Assembly: GCA_963835855.1 (NCBI GenBank)
Contig: CAWIHA010000039.1
Span: 33,997-97,996 of the forward strand
Origin: CAWIHA01 sp963835855
Lineage (GTDB): Bacteria; Acidobacteriota; Terriglobia; Bryobacterales; Bryobacteraceae
Reading direction: 5' to 3'
Length of the DNA stretch: 64,000 bases
Below are positions 1 through 8,178 of this stretch, piece by piece; within the stretch, counting starts at the first letter, position 1, and the number at the start of each line of letters is the position of its first letter. A program made the translations under genes and the position numbers. The notes under the pieces were generated by a model. The model searched no databases. It was not told the origin of the DNA and worked only from the letters and a program-made list of their open reading frames with translations.

Positions 1-2
1 TT

Positions 3-1388
3 TTCGGCGCATCGGATATCGTCCTCACGGCGCTGGCGTTCGAGGCCGCGTACCAAAGCCGCGTCTGGCTGCACTTTGAGCGGACCTTTTATCTCACCGT
101 TCCCATCAAAGCCCTGCTGCTCGGCTTTTCGGCGATGGTGTGGGTCGCGATGGGCCTGTGGCTGAACGTTTACGAGAAGCTCGACGCCGGCCACCCCCGG
201 GTCATCCTGCGCGACGCCTTCAGGCAGTCGCTGTTCGGCCTGACCTGCCTGGTAATCTTTCAGTACCTGCTGCGGCTGGAGACGCAACTGAGCCGCTCAT
301 TTCTGGCGCTGTTCGGGATCTATAGCTGGGTATTCTTATGCTTGTTCCGGCTCCTGGCGGGCAGCGCGGCCGGCGCTATCCGCCGCGAATTCGGCGCGCC
401 GCATTACGTCATGGTAGTCGGTGTGGGGGAAAGCGCGCGGCGCCTGGGCCAAGCGCTCGAGCAGTCGGCGAAATACGGCATCCGGCTGATCGGCTTTCTC
501 GCCGACAATCCCTCGGACGCGCCGGGGCGCATGCATCTCGGCTCGGAATACAACGTGTATCCCCTGGCGGACCTGCCGCAACTGCTGCGGCGGCAGGTGA
601 TCGACGAGGTGCTGTTTACCGTCGATGGGAAGAACGTGGCCGGCCTCGAAGATCTTCTGGTGTTGTGCGACGAGGAGGGCGTCCGCACGCGCGTGCTGGT
701 CGATTTTTTCCCGCACGTCAATAGCGAGATGTACCTCGACCGGCTCGGCTCGATGCCGCTGCTGACTTTCGCCGCGGCGCCACACGACGAGATCCGGTTG
801 CTCGTCAAGCGCGTAGTGGACGTCACGCTGGCCGCGGCGGCCCTCGTGCTGCTCGCGCCGTTGATGGGGCTCGTCGTGCTGCTCATCCGCCTGACGTCGC
901 CCGGGCCCGCGCTCTTCAAACAGGAGCGCTGCGGCCTGAACGGCCGGCGGTTCGTGTTCTACAAGTTCCGCTCCATGTGCGACAACGCGGAGGAGTTGAA
1001 GGCAACGCTCGGGCACTTGAACCAGAAGTCCACCGCGTTCAAGATTCCTGACGACCCGCGGCTGACGCCGCTGGGCCGGTATCTGCGCAAGTTCTCCATC
1101 GACGAATGGCCGCAGCTTTGGAACGTCCTGAAGGGCGATATGTCGCTGGTCGGCCCGCGGCCGGCTGTTCCGGCCGAGGTGGAAGAATACAAGGGCTGGC
1201 AGCGGCGCCGGCTGCGCATGCGCCCTGGCCTGACCTGCCTGTGGGCGCTCGAGGGCCGGGACGAGTTGGATTTCGATCGCTGGATGCAAATGGACATGCA
1301 ATACATAGACAATTGGTCGTTGGCACTCGACGGGAAGATCCTGCTGCTGACGATTCCACGGGTAGTAACCGGCAAAGGGGCTTATTAG
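3..1388 (+). CDS. Polyprenyl glycosylphosphotransferase (exopolysaccharide initiation), 5' truncated
   Basis: Membrane enzyme family that transfers a sugar-1-phosphate to undecaprenyl phosphate, the first step of exopolysaccharide or O-antigen synthesis. The frame is open to the window edge, so the start is missing; the first visible residues already look like the N-terminal membrane helices. A CoA-binding-like Rossmann part follows, then a transmembrane helix and the C-terminal bacterial sugar-transferase domain. That domain shows the KRVVDV entry, a QERCGLNGRRF stretch, YKFRSM, and the late DEWPQLWNVLKGDMSLVGPRP-type motif (here split around Trp). The C-terminal end is complete. Family assignment is firm; the sugar cannot be read. 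The inverted-repeat element begins about 40 bases after the stop. Confidence 0.9.
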   Translation, partial: FGASDIVLTALAFEAAYQSRVWLHFERTFYLTVPIKALLLGFSAMVWVAMGLWLNVYEKLDAGHPRVILRDAFRQSLFGLTCLVIFQYLLRLETQLSRSFLALFGIYSWVFLCLFRLLAGSAAGAIRREFGAPHYVMVVGVGESARRLGQALEQSAKYGIRLIGFLADNPSDAPGRMHLGSEYNVYPLADLPQLLRRQVIDEVLFTVDGKNVAGLEDLLVLCDEEGVRTRVLVDFFPHVNSEMYLDRLGSMPLLTFAAAPHDEIRLLVKRVVDVTLAAAALVLLAPLMGLVVLLIRLTSPGPALFKQERCGLNGRRFVFYKFRSMCDNAEELKATLGHLNQKSTAFKIPDDPRLTPLGRYLRKFSIDEWPQLWNVLKGDMSLVGPRPAVPAEVEEYKGWQRRRLRMRPGLTCLWALEGRDELDFDRWMQMDMQYIDNWSLALDGKILLLTIPRVVTGKGAY

Positions 1389-1427
1389 CCGGAGTTCCGC
1401 TCGCCCGGGAGAAGAAGCTGTGAGTGG

Positions 1428-1447
1428 CCCGCTTGTCGGGGGGTGCG
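1428..1447 (+). repeat. Left flanking direct repeat (possible target duplication)
   Basis: Twenty bases, CCCGCTTGTCGGGGGGTGCG, identical to 4648-4667. The last bases overlap the start of the left inverted repeat, so the true duplication may be 13-16 bases. Confidence 0.8.
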
Positions 1448-1463
1448 CTAAATCTGTGTCCCT
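1443..1463 (+). repeat. Left terminal inverted repeat of the 1.4-4.7 kb element
   Basis: The sequence starts GTGCGCTAAATCTGTGTCCC. Read on the other strand, 4625-4645 matches it except for two bases after CTAAA. It also matches the ends of the element at 54.3-55.5 kb. Confidence 0.75.
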
Positions 1464-1500
1464 CTTGGAGGCGGCCTCGACAGCGCGGGCCGCCAGGAGA

Positions 1501-2571
1501 TCACTCACGTACCTCCGACTGCCGTAGATATAGCGTCAACTGCATGGGAATTCTTCCGTTGAGTTCGGCCATCTTGCGGCGAAGCTCGCCCATGGTTTCG
1601 CAAGTTCTAGCAATGCCGATCAGGATGTAAATATGTTGAACCAATTTGGGAAGTCCGTAGTGAGCATTGAGCCAAGAATGCCAGTTGCGCCCCTGGCGAG
1701 GCTGGGGCTCATTCTCTTTGAGCCATTTTGCAACATCGGGATCAAGATATTCGTATACCAGTTCAGTAACGAGCTTGCCCCAGAATTTAGGACGTTGCGT
1801 AACGGTCCCCTTCCAGTTTGTCAACCGTCCAAACTCAACCCACAGTTCGTCTGGAAAGGTCTTTTCCCACTTGCGAAGCTCCTCTGCCAGATAAGCCCTG
1901 AGCTTCACCTGGAGTGCAAACTCTGCGCGGTCGTATTGAGCGCCAGTGGCCTCATCGATGAGGGCTTCAAGGCCAACTTTGGCACACGCCGTCACAAACA
2001 TCCCCGCCTTAATCGCCATCTCGCGTTGGCGGCTTGTCAATTTGGGGTAGCCAGAGTTGGGGTGCGTGCTCGCCTCCAGCGCCGACATAAAGCCCTTACA
2101 AATGTCGATTAGAAGGTCTGCCGGTAAACCCTTCACGTGGCGCTGAAGCCCTTCGACTTCAGGCAGTCGAAACGGGACCATTCTCTCGAGTACTTCCGTC
2201 AATGAAATGAATGGTTTAAGTGGTTCAACCCCCAGATATTTCTCGAGTCCTCCACCGCCCTTGATGCCAGTAATCATCTCGGTGAACGAAGTGCGCCCGA
2301 CAACTCGTTGCCAGTTGTCCAGCACATAACAAGGAAGCTCGACTCCCAGAAGATTAAGAACTCCCTTATACCTAGCCTCCGGCAGATCGTCAGCAGGAAC
2401 AACCTCATCCGGGTCAGCCACCAGTTCTCTGGCTTTCTTCCATCGTATCTTTGCTGCATTGCTTGCGAGAGCCTTACGTTCCTCTGGTGACAAGCGCTCC
2501 ATCCGGGCTTTTCCAGATCTACTGCGCCCATCCTCAATTTGGTGTTCAACCCCGATTTTGGATCCCGTCAT
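1501..2571 (-). CDS. P63C domain-containing protein
   Basis: A protein of 356 residues with a charged, Lys/Arg-rich N-terminus and a C-terminal P63C-type domain at about residues 215-345. The signature is seen as FPDELW, then a GRLTNW segment, a QRPKFWGKLVTELVY segment, DPDVAKWLKENEP, and the closing GLPKLVQHI helix. P63C proteins are found on phages, plasmids and genomic islands; their function is not established. The gene is divergent from the transposase. No good ribosome binding site precedes the ATG at 2571, and an in-frame ATG at 2502 is an alternative. Base composition is lower in GC than in the surrounding chromosome, consistent with accessory cargo. Confidence 0.78.
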   Translation of the reverse strand: MTGSKIGVEHQIEDGRSRSGKARMERLSPEERKALASNAAKIRWKKARELVADPDEVVPADDLPEARYKGVLNLLGVELPCYVLDNWQRVVGRTSFTEMITGIKGGGGLEKYLGVEPLKPFISLTEVLERMVPFRLPEVEGLQRHVKGLPADLLIDICKGFMSALEASTHPNSGYPKLTSRQREMAIKAGMFVTACAKVGLEALIDEATGAQYDRAEFALQVKLRAYLAEELRKWEKTFPDELWVEFGRLTNWKGTVTQRPKFWGKLVTELVYEYLDPDVAKWLKENEPQPRQGRNWHSWLNAHYGLPKLVQHIYILIGIARTCETMGELRRKMAELNGRIPMQLTLYLRQSEVRE

Positions 2572-2617
2572 AAAAATACGATAGCACAGATTTTAGCATC
2601 ATGCAAGCAATTTATTA

Positions 2618-2646
2618 TTGACATGCTGGCATGATGCCTTTATAAT
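2618..2646 (+). promoter_or_regulatory. Perfect sigma-70 consensus promoter with overlapping inverted repeat
   Basis: TTGACA (2618-2623) and TATAAT (2641-2646) are separated by exactly 17 bases. A perfect 9-base inverted repeat, GCATCATGC at 2596-2604 and GCATGATGC at 2629-2637, places one arm in the spacer and the other just upstream, as an operator would. It points towards the transposase. Confidence 0.75.
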
Positions 2647-2652
2647 CTGAAC

Positions 2653-2805
2653 ATGAAGCAAGAAGCCCCGACCAACGCGCTAACGCTGATCGGGGCCAGA
2701 ATCCGCACAGCCGAAGCCATACAGACTCCTCAAGTCCATTATCCGGCTTTGGGCTGTGGATCTCAAGGAGAAAACAGCCATGACGTGCCATTCCTGCCGG
2801 ATTGA
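2653..2805 (+). CDS. Possible leaderless small peptide upstream of and overlapping the transposase
   Basis: An ATG lies six bases after the TATAAT box, about where transcription should start, so the transcript could begin with the start codon. It opens a 50-residue frame that overlaps the first 26 bases of the transposase in another frame. A stem of CCCCGA with TCGGGG lies inside it. No similarity is recognised and it may be fortuitous. Confidence 0.25.
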   Translation: MKQEAPTNALTLIGARIRTAEAIQTPQVHYPALGCGSQGENSHDVPFLPD

Positions 2806-3718
2806 ATGTAAGCGCAAAGGCCGTGACCGCAAGGGAACGCAGCGCTACCAGTGCCGCCAGTGCTCCAAGACGTTCCTGGAGCCCCAAGAGAAGCCCCTGG
2901 AGGGCATGTACCTGCCCATCGAAAAGGCTGAACAGGTGCTCCGGCTCCTGCTCGAAGGCAATAGCGTTTCGAGCGTGGAACGCCTCACGGACGTTCACCA
3001 TACGACCATTCTCAAGCTCCTGGTTCTCGCGGGCGAGAAATGCGAGCGGATCATGGCAGAGAAGGTCCGCAACATCAAAGTGCGAGACGTGGAATGCGAT
3101 GAGGTGTGGAGCTTCATCGGGAAGAAGCAAAAGCGCGTCCGGCCCGAAGATAATCCGAATCTCGGGGATGCCTACACCTTCGTTGCCATCGAACGGCATT
3201 CCAAGCTGGTGCTGAACATCGCCCTCGGCAAGCGGGACCAGGCCACAACGGACGTTTTCATCGAAGGCGTGCGGCAGGCCACGGCGCCAACCGAATTCCA
3301 GATCACCACGGACGGCTTCAGTCCCTATCGTTCCGCGATCCGCAATACCCTTGAAGACCGCTGCGACTTCGCTCAACTCATCAAAGTGTACCGGGCGAAC
3401 CAGGAAGGCGAAGCCCGGTACAGCCCGGCCGAAGTCGCGGCCGTGGAGGTGGTCCCAACCATGGGGCAACCCGATCCTGAACGCATCTGCACTTCGATAG
3501 TTGAGCGGTCCAATCTCAGCCTGCGCATGGGCATCCGGCGCTTCACGCGCTTGACGAACGCCTTCAGTAAGAAATGGGAGAACCACTGGGCTGCCGTCGC
3601 GCTGTGGTTCGTTTTCTACAACTTTTGCCGGATTCACAAATCTCTTCGCGTGACGCCCGCGATGGCTGCGGGTATCGCCGATCACGTTTGGTCAGTCGGA
3701 GATTTGCTGTCGGCCTGA
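2780..3718 (+). CDS. IS1-family-like DDE transposase with N-terminal zinc ribbon
   Basis: A protein of 312 residues. It begins with a CxxC...CxxC zinc ribbon (CHSC, CRQC) and a helix-turn-helix segment (residues about 55-85). A DDE catalytic core of the IS1 type follows: DEVWSFIG for the first Asp, TTDGFSPY for the second, and the IVERSNLSLR region for the Glu. The C-terminal FYNFCRIHKSL segment is also family-typical. The ATG at 2780 is chosen because AAGGAG lies 11 bases upstream; a GTG at 2756 would add eight residues. The gene appears intact, unlike the two-frame InsA/InsB layout of classical IS1. Own terminal repeats of this insertion sequence were not identified. Confidence 0.82.
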   Translation: MTCHSCRIECKRKGRDRKGTQRYQCRQCSKTFLEPQEKPLEGMYLPIEKAEQVLRLLLEGNSVSSVERLTDVHHTTILKLLVLAGEKCERIMAEKVRNIKVRDVECDEVWSFIGKKQKRVRPEDNPNLGDAYTFVAIERHSKLVLNIALGKRDQATTDVFIEGVRQATAPTEFQITTDGFSPYRSAIRNTLEDRCDFAQLIKVYRANQEGEARYSPAEVAAVEVVPTMGQPDPERICTSIVERSNLSLRMGIRRFTRLTNAFSKKWENHWAAVALWFVFYNFCRIHKSLRVTPAMAAGIADHVWSVGDLLSA

Positions 3719-3891
3719 AAGGGGAGTCGCTCTTGGAGATGTTCTGCCAAGTTTATGCTCATTCGACTTGGCCTCAAATTCTGATCGAACTCCATATCGC
3801 AAGTGACGCGTACAGACCCCTTGCGTGCAAATTCGCTATAAAATCCATACGGATCGGGGCCACGGTACTCATAGCGCACAGTGGTTCCATC

Positions 3892-4578
3892 CTAGAAACG
3901 GAAGGTTCCCTGGTTCCTCTCCTTGTTGAGAGAAACCAGATAACCTTCGACCTGTGTTCCTTGTGAGGTTGCCGCCGTCTCGGTGGAAATCGATTCAAAG
4001 TACGCCTTTTCCGATTCTGCGATCTCTGCCGTGATTTTGCCTTCCATACCGTCCGCAACGATCCTTGCGCTATCAATTTCATTCTTGCGAAGCGGGCTCA
4101 CAATCCGGTTGAGATCCACATCCACAATCCTGTCTTGGAGAATTTCCAGAAGTTCGCGTGGCATCTCGAACTTTGCATTGTCGGCATTGACGATTACGAA
4201 GACATTTTTGTCCCCTTCGACATTGAAGCTGTAGGGCTTCCCTTTTATGTGCTGTTTGGCTCCAATCAGACGGATGATTGCAGATATGACTCGCTTGCCG
4301 GCTTCAATGGCGACCTCAAGCAATTGTTGCTGATTGGGTTGGATACCTAAAATGGCGATGGATAGAAGCAAAACGTCAAACGAGTTCTTTTCGACGGCGG
4401 AAACCCTAAGCCGATGCTCGATCTGCGGTGTAAGACGAGAAGCAATCTTGCCATACGCACCTGAGAACCCCTCCAAGGCCAGGAGCACATCCGAGACCGC
4501 CATGGTCCCATCGTCAGCAGACGGGCCATGGTAGCTCAAAGTGATTTTGAGCGGATCGGGCATGTGGACCAGAATCAT
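3892..4578 (-). CDS. Unknown accessory protein, interrupted by an in-frame TAG and truncated at its 3' end
   Basis: A protein of 228 residues that I do not recognise. It has an N-terminal beta-rich part, a hydrophobic stretch near residues 70-95 and a mixed C-terminal part. After the TAG at 3892-3894 the same frame stays open for about 70 more codons, down to 3682, and these read like genuine protein (a RYEYRGPDPYGFYSEFARKG-type segment). The ancestral product was probably near 300 residues. The frame finally runs into the convergent transposase gene, suggesting that the insertion sequence removed its true end. Composition is AT-richer than the host flanks. The ATG at 4578 has no clear ribosome binding site. 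Confidence 0.6.
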   Translation of the reverse strand: MILVHMPDPLKITLSYHGPSADDGTMAVSDVLLALEGFSGAYGKIASRLTPQIEHRLRVSAVEKNSFDVLLLSIAILGIQPNQQQLLEVAIEAGKRVISAIIRLIGAKQHIKGKPYSFNVEGDKNVFVIVNADNAKFEMPRELLEILQDRIVDVDLNRIVSPLRKNEIDSARIVADGMEGKITAEIAESEKAYFESISTETAATSQGTQVEGYLVSLNKERNQGTFRF

Positions 4579-4624
4579 ACCCTAGTCCCCCATCCGCCCG
4601 CAACATTTCCAATCCGTTCCCGGT

Positions 4625-4647
4625 AGGGACACACTTTTAGCGCACTA
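4625..4647 (-). repeat. Right terminal inverted repeat of the 1.4-4.7 kb element
   Basis: Read on the minus strand it begins TAGTGCGCTAAAAGTGTGTC. It matches 1443-1463 in inverted orientation and the ends at 54.3 and 55.5 kb. Confidence 0.75.
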
Positions 4648-4667
4648 CCCGCTTGTCGGGGGGTGCG
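4648..4667 (+). repeat. Right flanking direct repeat
   Basis: Identical over 20 bases to 1428-1447 and immediately outside the right inverted repeat. Confidence 0.8.
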
Positions 4668-4760
4668 TGAATCAGGTACCCTTCGGTAAGCGGCAAGCTC
4701 CCGGGTAACCCACTGGGAAGCGATCCGGACTACGGTCTTTTAGATGGAAAGGAGTCTTCG

Positions 4761-6021
4761 ATGATCGCTGAACTTGCGGTCCAGAATCCGCATCATTTAG
4801 CTCTTCAAAACTTTGATATGGCGGCCGACGCGCTTGGATTGTCCGAGGATATTCGGGCGATGATCAAGTACCCGGAGAGGGAGTTGTCTGTCACCGTCCC
4901 CGTCCGGATGGACAACGGCCACGTCAGGCGGTTTGAAGGTTTCCGGGTCCAGCACAGCACCGTCCGCGGCCCGGCGAAGGGCGGCATTCGTTACCATCCC
5001 AACGTCAACCTGGACGAAGTCCGGGCTTTGGCGACCTGGATGACTTGGAAGTGCGCGGTGGTCAACATTCCGTTCGGCGGCGGCAAGGGCGGAGTGACCT
5101 GCAACCCGAAGGAGCTATCGCAGACCGAAATCGAGGGGATCACCCGCCGTTACGCCACCGCGATCCTGCCATTGATTGGCCCGTCGCAGGATATCCCGGC
5201 GCCCGACGTCTACACGAATTCCCAGATCATGGCCTGGATCATGGATACCTACAGCATGACGAAGGGCTATACCATTACCGGCGTCGTTACGGGCAAGCCG
5301 ATCGCACTCGGTGGTTCGCTGGGGCGGAACGAGGCGACTGGGCGCGGCGTCTTCTACACCACTGTGAGCAGTTGCGAGCACTTGCGAATCTCATTGAAAG
5401 GCGCCAAGGTCGTGGTGCAGGGCTTTGGAAACGCGGGCTCCATCGCGGCTCATATGTTGCATGGCTATGGGGCGTCGGTCATCGCCGTCAACGATTCCCG
5501 CGGCTCCATTTACAACCAGGCCGGCCTGGACATTCGCCAAGGTGATTGCCCACAAGGAAGCAACCGGAAGTGTGGTGGGCTTCCCGGGTGCGGAATCGAT
5601 CACAGCGGCTGAGCTGCTCAGTCTGGAGTGCGACATCCTGGTTCCCGCCGCGCTCGAAAACGCCATCGACGCCAGAAACGCTCCGCGCGTGAAGACGAAG
5701 GTCGTCGCCGAGGCCGCGAACGGCCCGCTGACGCCCGAGGCCGATGTCATTCTGCAAGACAAAGGGGTGTTTATCATACCGGACATCTTATGCAATGCCG
5801 GGGGCGTGACCGTGTCGTACTTCGAATGGGTCCAGGACGAGCAGCACCTGTTCTGGGACGCGCAGGACGTCTACCAGCGTCTGGAGCGCGTCATGAAGAC
5901 TTCGTTCAACGACGTTCTCAAGGTCCACGTCGATCGCAAAGCCGGCATGCGGCTCGCGGCCAACATGGTTGGCATTGGCCGTGTCGCCGAAGCAACAAAA
6001 CTAAGAGGCCTGTACCCGTAA
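4761..6021 (+). CDS. gdhA: Glu/Leu/Phe/Val dehydrogenase (glutamate dehydrogenase), one frameshift
   Basis: NAD(P)-dependent oxidative deamination of glutamate to 2-oxoglutarate. A clear ribosome binding site (AAGGAG at 4749-4754) supports the ATG at 4761. The N-terminal substrate domain shows the KGGIRYHP and FGGGKGGV lysine motifs; the C-terminal Rossmann domain shows QGFGNAGS. The frame breaks at about 5535-5538, where one extra base separates ...AGLDI from AKVIAHKEATGS in the next frame. Removing one base restores a 419-residue protein of normal family length with a good C-terminus. The rest is well conserved, so a sequencing or assembly error is as likely as a real mutation. The inverted-repeat element ends about 95 bases upstream, in the promoter region. 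Confidence 0.85.
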
Positions 6022-6072
6022 GTTGTTCTGCTAATGCGTGCGCGGTCCGGGGCCAGCGGTTCCGGTCCGCGC

Positions 6073-6738
6073 TTAGTCGGACCAGCCGAAGCGCTCCTCT
6101 CTCCAGGGGTCGCCGTGCATGTGGTAGCCATTCCGCTCCCAGAAGCCGGCGCGGTCCCGTGCGAGGAACTCCGCTCCCGCCAGCCACTTCGCGCTCTTCC
6201 AGGCGTACAGCTGGGGCACAATCAGACGGGCCGGGCCGCCATGCTCAGGCGGGAGTGGCTCGCCATCATGAAAGAGGGCGACCAAGGCGTCCTCGGCCAG
6301 GAAGTCGTCAAGCGGCAGGTTGGTGGTCCAGCCGCTATCATACGCATGGATGAGAACGTATCGCGCTTGGGGCAGGACGCCGCCGGCGGCTTTGACCAGC
6401 TCTCGCGCCGCCACCCCCTCCCAAATATTGCCGAGCCGGGACCACCGCGTGACGCAATGAAAATCCGCGAAGACCTTCACGCGGGGAAGTTGTTGAAACT
6501 GCTCCCAGTTCCACTCGGTTGGCCGGGCGATGAGGCCGGCCAGCCTGAAGCGCCACGCGGCCAGATCGATACGCGGCGGGCCGCTCGCGTCGAGCACGGG
6601 CCATTTCCGGGTGCGCGACTGGCCAGGCGGCAGCCGGTCTGCACGGCGCGCGTCCGGGCTGATGATGACGTCGGCGGGAAGCCCTTCGGCTCCGGGGACC
6701 TGCTCCGGCTGTTCCTCGATTCGATCCATCCCAGCCAT
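6073..6738 (-). CDS. Sulfite oxidase-like molybdopterin oxidoreductase
   Basis: Single-domain protein of the oxidoreductase molybdopterin-binding family (YuiH/MsrP-like catalytic fold). FHCVTRWSRLGNIWEG carries the Cys that would ligate molybdenum. Downstream are HGGPARLIVPQLYAWKSAKW and a GFWERNGYHMHGDPWREER tail typical of stand-alone sulfite-oxidase-like enzymes. No signal peptide is visible. The frame is open 48 codons further upstream to 6882, but the ATG at 6738 gives the usual family length of about 220 residues. An ATG at 6729 is equally possible. It is convergent with gdhA and faces away from the secreted protein at 6882. The physiological substrate cannot be read. Confidence 0.8.
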   Translation of the reverse strand: MAGMDRIEEQPEQVPGAEGLPADVIISPDARRADRLPPGQSRTRKWPVLDASGPPRIDLAAWRFRLAGLIARPTEWNWEQFQQLPRVKVFADFHCVTRWSRLGNIWEGVAARELVKAAGGVLPQARYVLIHAYDSGWTTNLPLDDFLAEDALVALFHDGEPLPPEHGGPARLIVPQLYAWKSAKWLAGAEFLARDRAGFWERNGYHMHGDPWREERFGWSD

Positions 6739-6881
6739 TTGATGCCGCTGCGGCACAGCCGGATGCCCGGGCAAGAACCGCCGCAACCCCTTTGCGTAAA
6801 ATTCTATCACCCGGGGGCCGGGCCCCCAGATCCCGTATTCACTGAGAAAAGCTGTGCCGGGCGCGCACGTATTGGTAGACA

Positions 6882-7589
6882 ATGCGGCGCATGTTCTGGA
6901 TTTTGGGGCTGCTGTTGGCCGCCGGAATCCTTGCGGCCGGGCACCGAGACCCGGTCGAACCCCTTAACCCTACCGGGCGCCAGCCCTCCGGATCAGTCCA
7001 GCCCCGGGGTGAGCCCGCGAGGTCCGGCGCCCTCGATCAACAGAATCTCGCGCAACTGCTGTCCATTCACCGCATATACGTGGAGCGGTTCACCGGCGGC
7101 GAAACCGCCGCTCAAATGCGCGACATGATCATCAGCAGCTTGCAACAGGCCAAGCTGTTCGTCATCACCGAAAACCCCGAGCGCGGGGACGCGATTCTCA
7201 AAGGCTCTGCCGAGGACCTGATCTTCACGGACACCTTCCAGTACAGTGAGGGAATTAACGTGCATACGCAGGCCGCGAACTCGAGCGGATCTTCGGAGGG
7301 CGACAGTGTGAACGGGGTCAGGAGCAGCGCCGGCAACCGCCGCAGCATGTCCGCCGGCGCCGGCATCGGCGAAAACGAATCCAGCCGCACCGCCGAAAGG
7401 AAGCACGAGGCAACCGCCGCCGTACGGCTGGTGAATAAAGATGGCGACGTGATCTGGTCGACCACTCAGGAAAGCCTGGGCGGGAAATTCCGGGGAGCGA
7501 GCGCGGACGTAGCCGATCGGATTATGAAGCAGCTCGTCGCCGACTATGGCCGGGCCAGGCAGTTGTCCGATCCGGGCGGGTCAAGGTAG
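6882..7589 (+). CDS. Secreted protein of unknown function
   Basis: A protein of 235 residues with an N-terminal hydrophobic signal segment (about residues 4-20). The central part (RIYVERFTGGETAAQMRDMI, then a helix and LFVITENPERGDAILKGSAED) recurs, as I recall, in acidobacterial hypothetical proteins. A Ser/Gly-rich middle insertion at about residues 125-165 is low complexity. The C-terminus (VRLVNKDGDVIWSTTQES) looks like a CsgG- or DUF799-like beta strand, a weak resemblance only. The start is divergent from the sulfite-oxidase-like gene. The function is unknown. Confidence 0.7.
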   Translation: MRRMFWILGLLLAAGILAAGHRDPVEPLNPTGRQPSGSVQPRGEPARSGALDQQNLAQLLSIHRIYVERFTGGETAAQMRDMIISSLQQAKLFVITENPERGDAILKGSAEDLIFTDTFQYSEGINVHTQAANSSGSSEGDSVNGVRSSAGNRRSMSAGAGIGENESSRTAERKHEATAAVRLVNKDGDVIWSTTQESLGGKFRGASADVADRIMKQLVADYGRARQLSDPGGSR

Positions 7590-7696
7590 AAGAGCCGGGC
7601 GCTCCGCCCTGTGCGCGTAGAGGCAGCTTGAGCGGCCAAAGCGTTGCACGACCCCGGCTAGGCTTCCCCACGCTATTAAATTAAAAACGTATAATG

Positions 7697-7826
7697 TTGA
7701 AGACAAACGGGTACGATTGGTGTAGACTGTATTCAGTTAGCTATTTACACATAGCATCCCCGGCGACGGACCCAGCCGTCGCCAGCCCCTCTGAGTGAAG
7801 CCCCAGGTTCCCAGCCTGGGGCTTTT
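7697..7826 (+). ncRNA. Candidate small RNA ending in a strong intrinsic terminator
   Basis: A TATAAT box (7690-7695) without an obvious -35 precedes about 130 bases containing no gene. They include a perfect 8-bp hairpin (GGCGACGG at 7762-7769 with CCGTCGCC at 7776-7783) and end in a terminator. The preceding gene stops about 100 bases before the TATAAT box. This may also be just the 3' end of the upstream transcript. Confidence 0.3.
7800..7826 (+). terminator. Rho-independent terminator
   Basis: GCCCCAGG (7800-7807) pairs with CCTGGGGC (7815-7822) across a 7-base loop and is followed by TTTT and an AT-rich stretch. Confidence 0.75.
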
Positions 7827-7920
7827 AATTTTTGGGCCCATGCTTACCGCAGTCCCTCTGCAAACTCCGGCTTCCTCTCCGCCGCGCTCCCCAACGCTGC
7901 GCCTTGCGGCGCCGACGCTG

Positions 7921-7973
7921 GCGCGGCCGCGCCTTGCCGGTGGTGAGTCGTGGTTTCCCGCAGCGGCGTTGCG
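7921..7973 (+). repeat. Direct repeat copy 1 flanking the hicA/holin/hicB segment
   Basis: It begins GCGCGGCCGCGCC and continues TGCCGGTGGTG. It resembles 8720-8763 with a few substitutions and an 11-base length difference before GGCGTTGCG. Between 7827 and 8007 nothing else was recognised. Confidence 0.6.
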
Positions 7974-8007
7974 GCCACGTGGATTGCGATCGGTCAACGT
8001 TGCGGCA

Positions 8008-8136
8008 TTATGCAGGAGGAATCGGCTCGATTGAGGTTCCCTTGATGGCTTCGAGGACCTGCTTGCGATCTTCGGGGTGCAGCGTGGTGCCGCCATGGAA
8101 CGGAACCACGACCCTTCCACCGGTCAGGCGCGGCAC
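8008..8136 (-). pseudogene. hicA-like toxin remnant with internal deletion
   Basis: A 42-residue frame reads VPRLTG followed directly by GRVVVPFHGGTTLHPEDRK and a short helix to a TAA stop. Intact HicA mRNA interferases have the RLTG start, about 30 residues including the catalytic His segment, and then VVVPxHGG. Here the middle appears deleted, removing the GSHV-type active-site segment. A GTG at 8136 could start the relic. The assignment rests on these short motifs. Confidence 0.45.
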
Positions 8137-8178
8137 TTTAGGCGTGAACCTACGGCGGTCGCAAGAATTTCCTTGTGC

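Larger units (their letters stand above)
1428..4667. mobile_element. Inverted-repeat element with P63C gene, IS1-type transposase and unknown gene
   Basis: The segment is bounded by inverted repeats (1443-1463 against 4625-4647; 19 of 21 aligned bases match) and flanked by a 20-base direct repeat (1428-1447 and 4648-4667) that looks like a long target duplication overlapping the left inverted repeat. The interior, apart from the transposase, is visibly more AT-rich than its flanks. The same terminal repeat occurs at 54328-54350 and 55455-55475 around different cargo. The IS1-type transposase inside is probably a secondary insertion, since it overlaps and seems to truncate a neighbouring gene. 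What mobilises the element is unknown. Confidence 0.65.

Noticed and set aside
1428..4667. Interpretation of the first element as a classical IS1 copy
   Set aside because: The outer repeats enclose 3.2 kb with two other genes, and the same repeats flank an element without this transposase, so the ends are not simply those of the insertion sequence.
4668..4760. Possible riboswitch in the gdhA leader
   Set aside because: The leader has a CCCGGGTAACCCACTGGG-like partial hairpin, but it does not fit the glutamine, cobalamin, glycine or other classes I compared from memory.
6034..7128. Plus-strand open frame spanning the sulfite-oxidase-like gene
   Set aside because: Antisense to a clear molybdopterin enzyme and out of frame with the secreted-protein gene.
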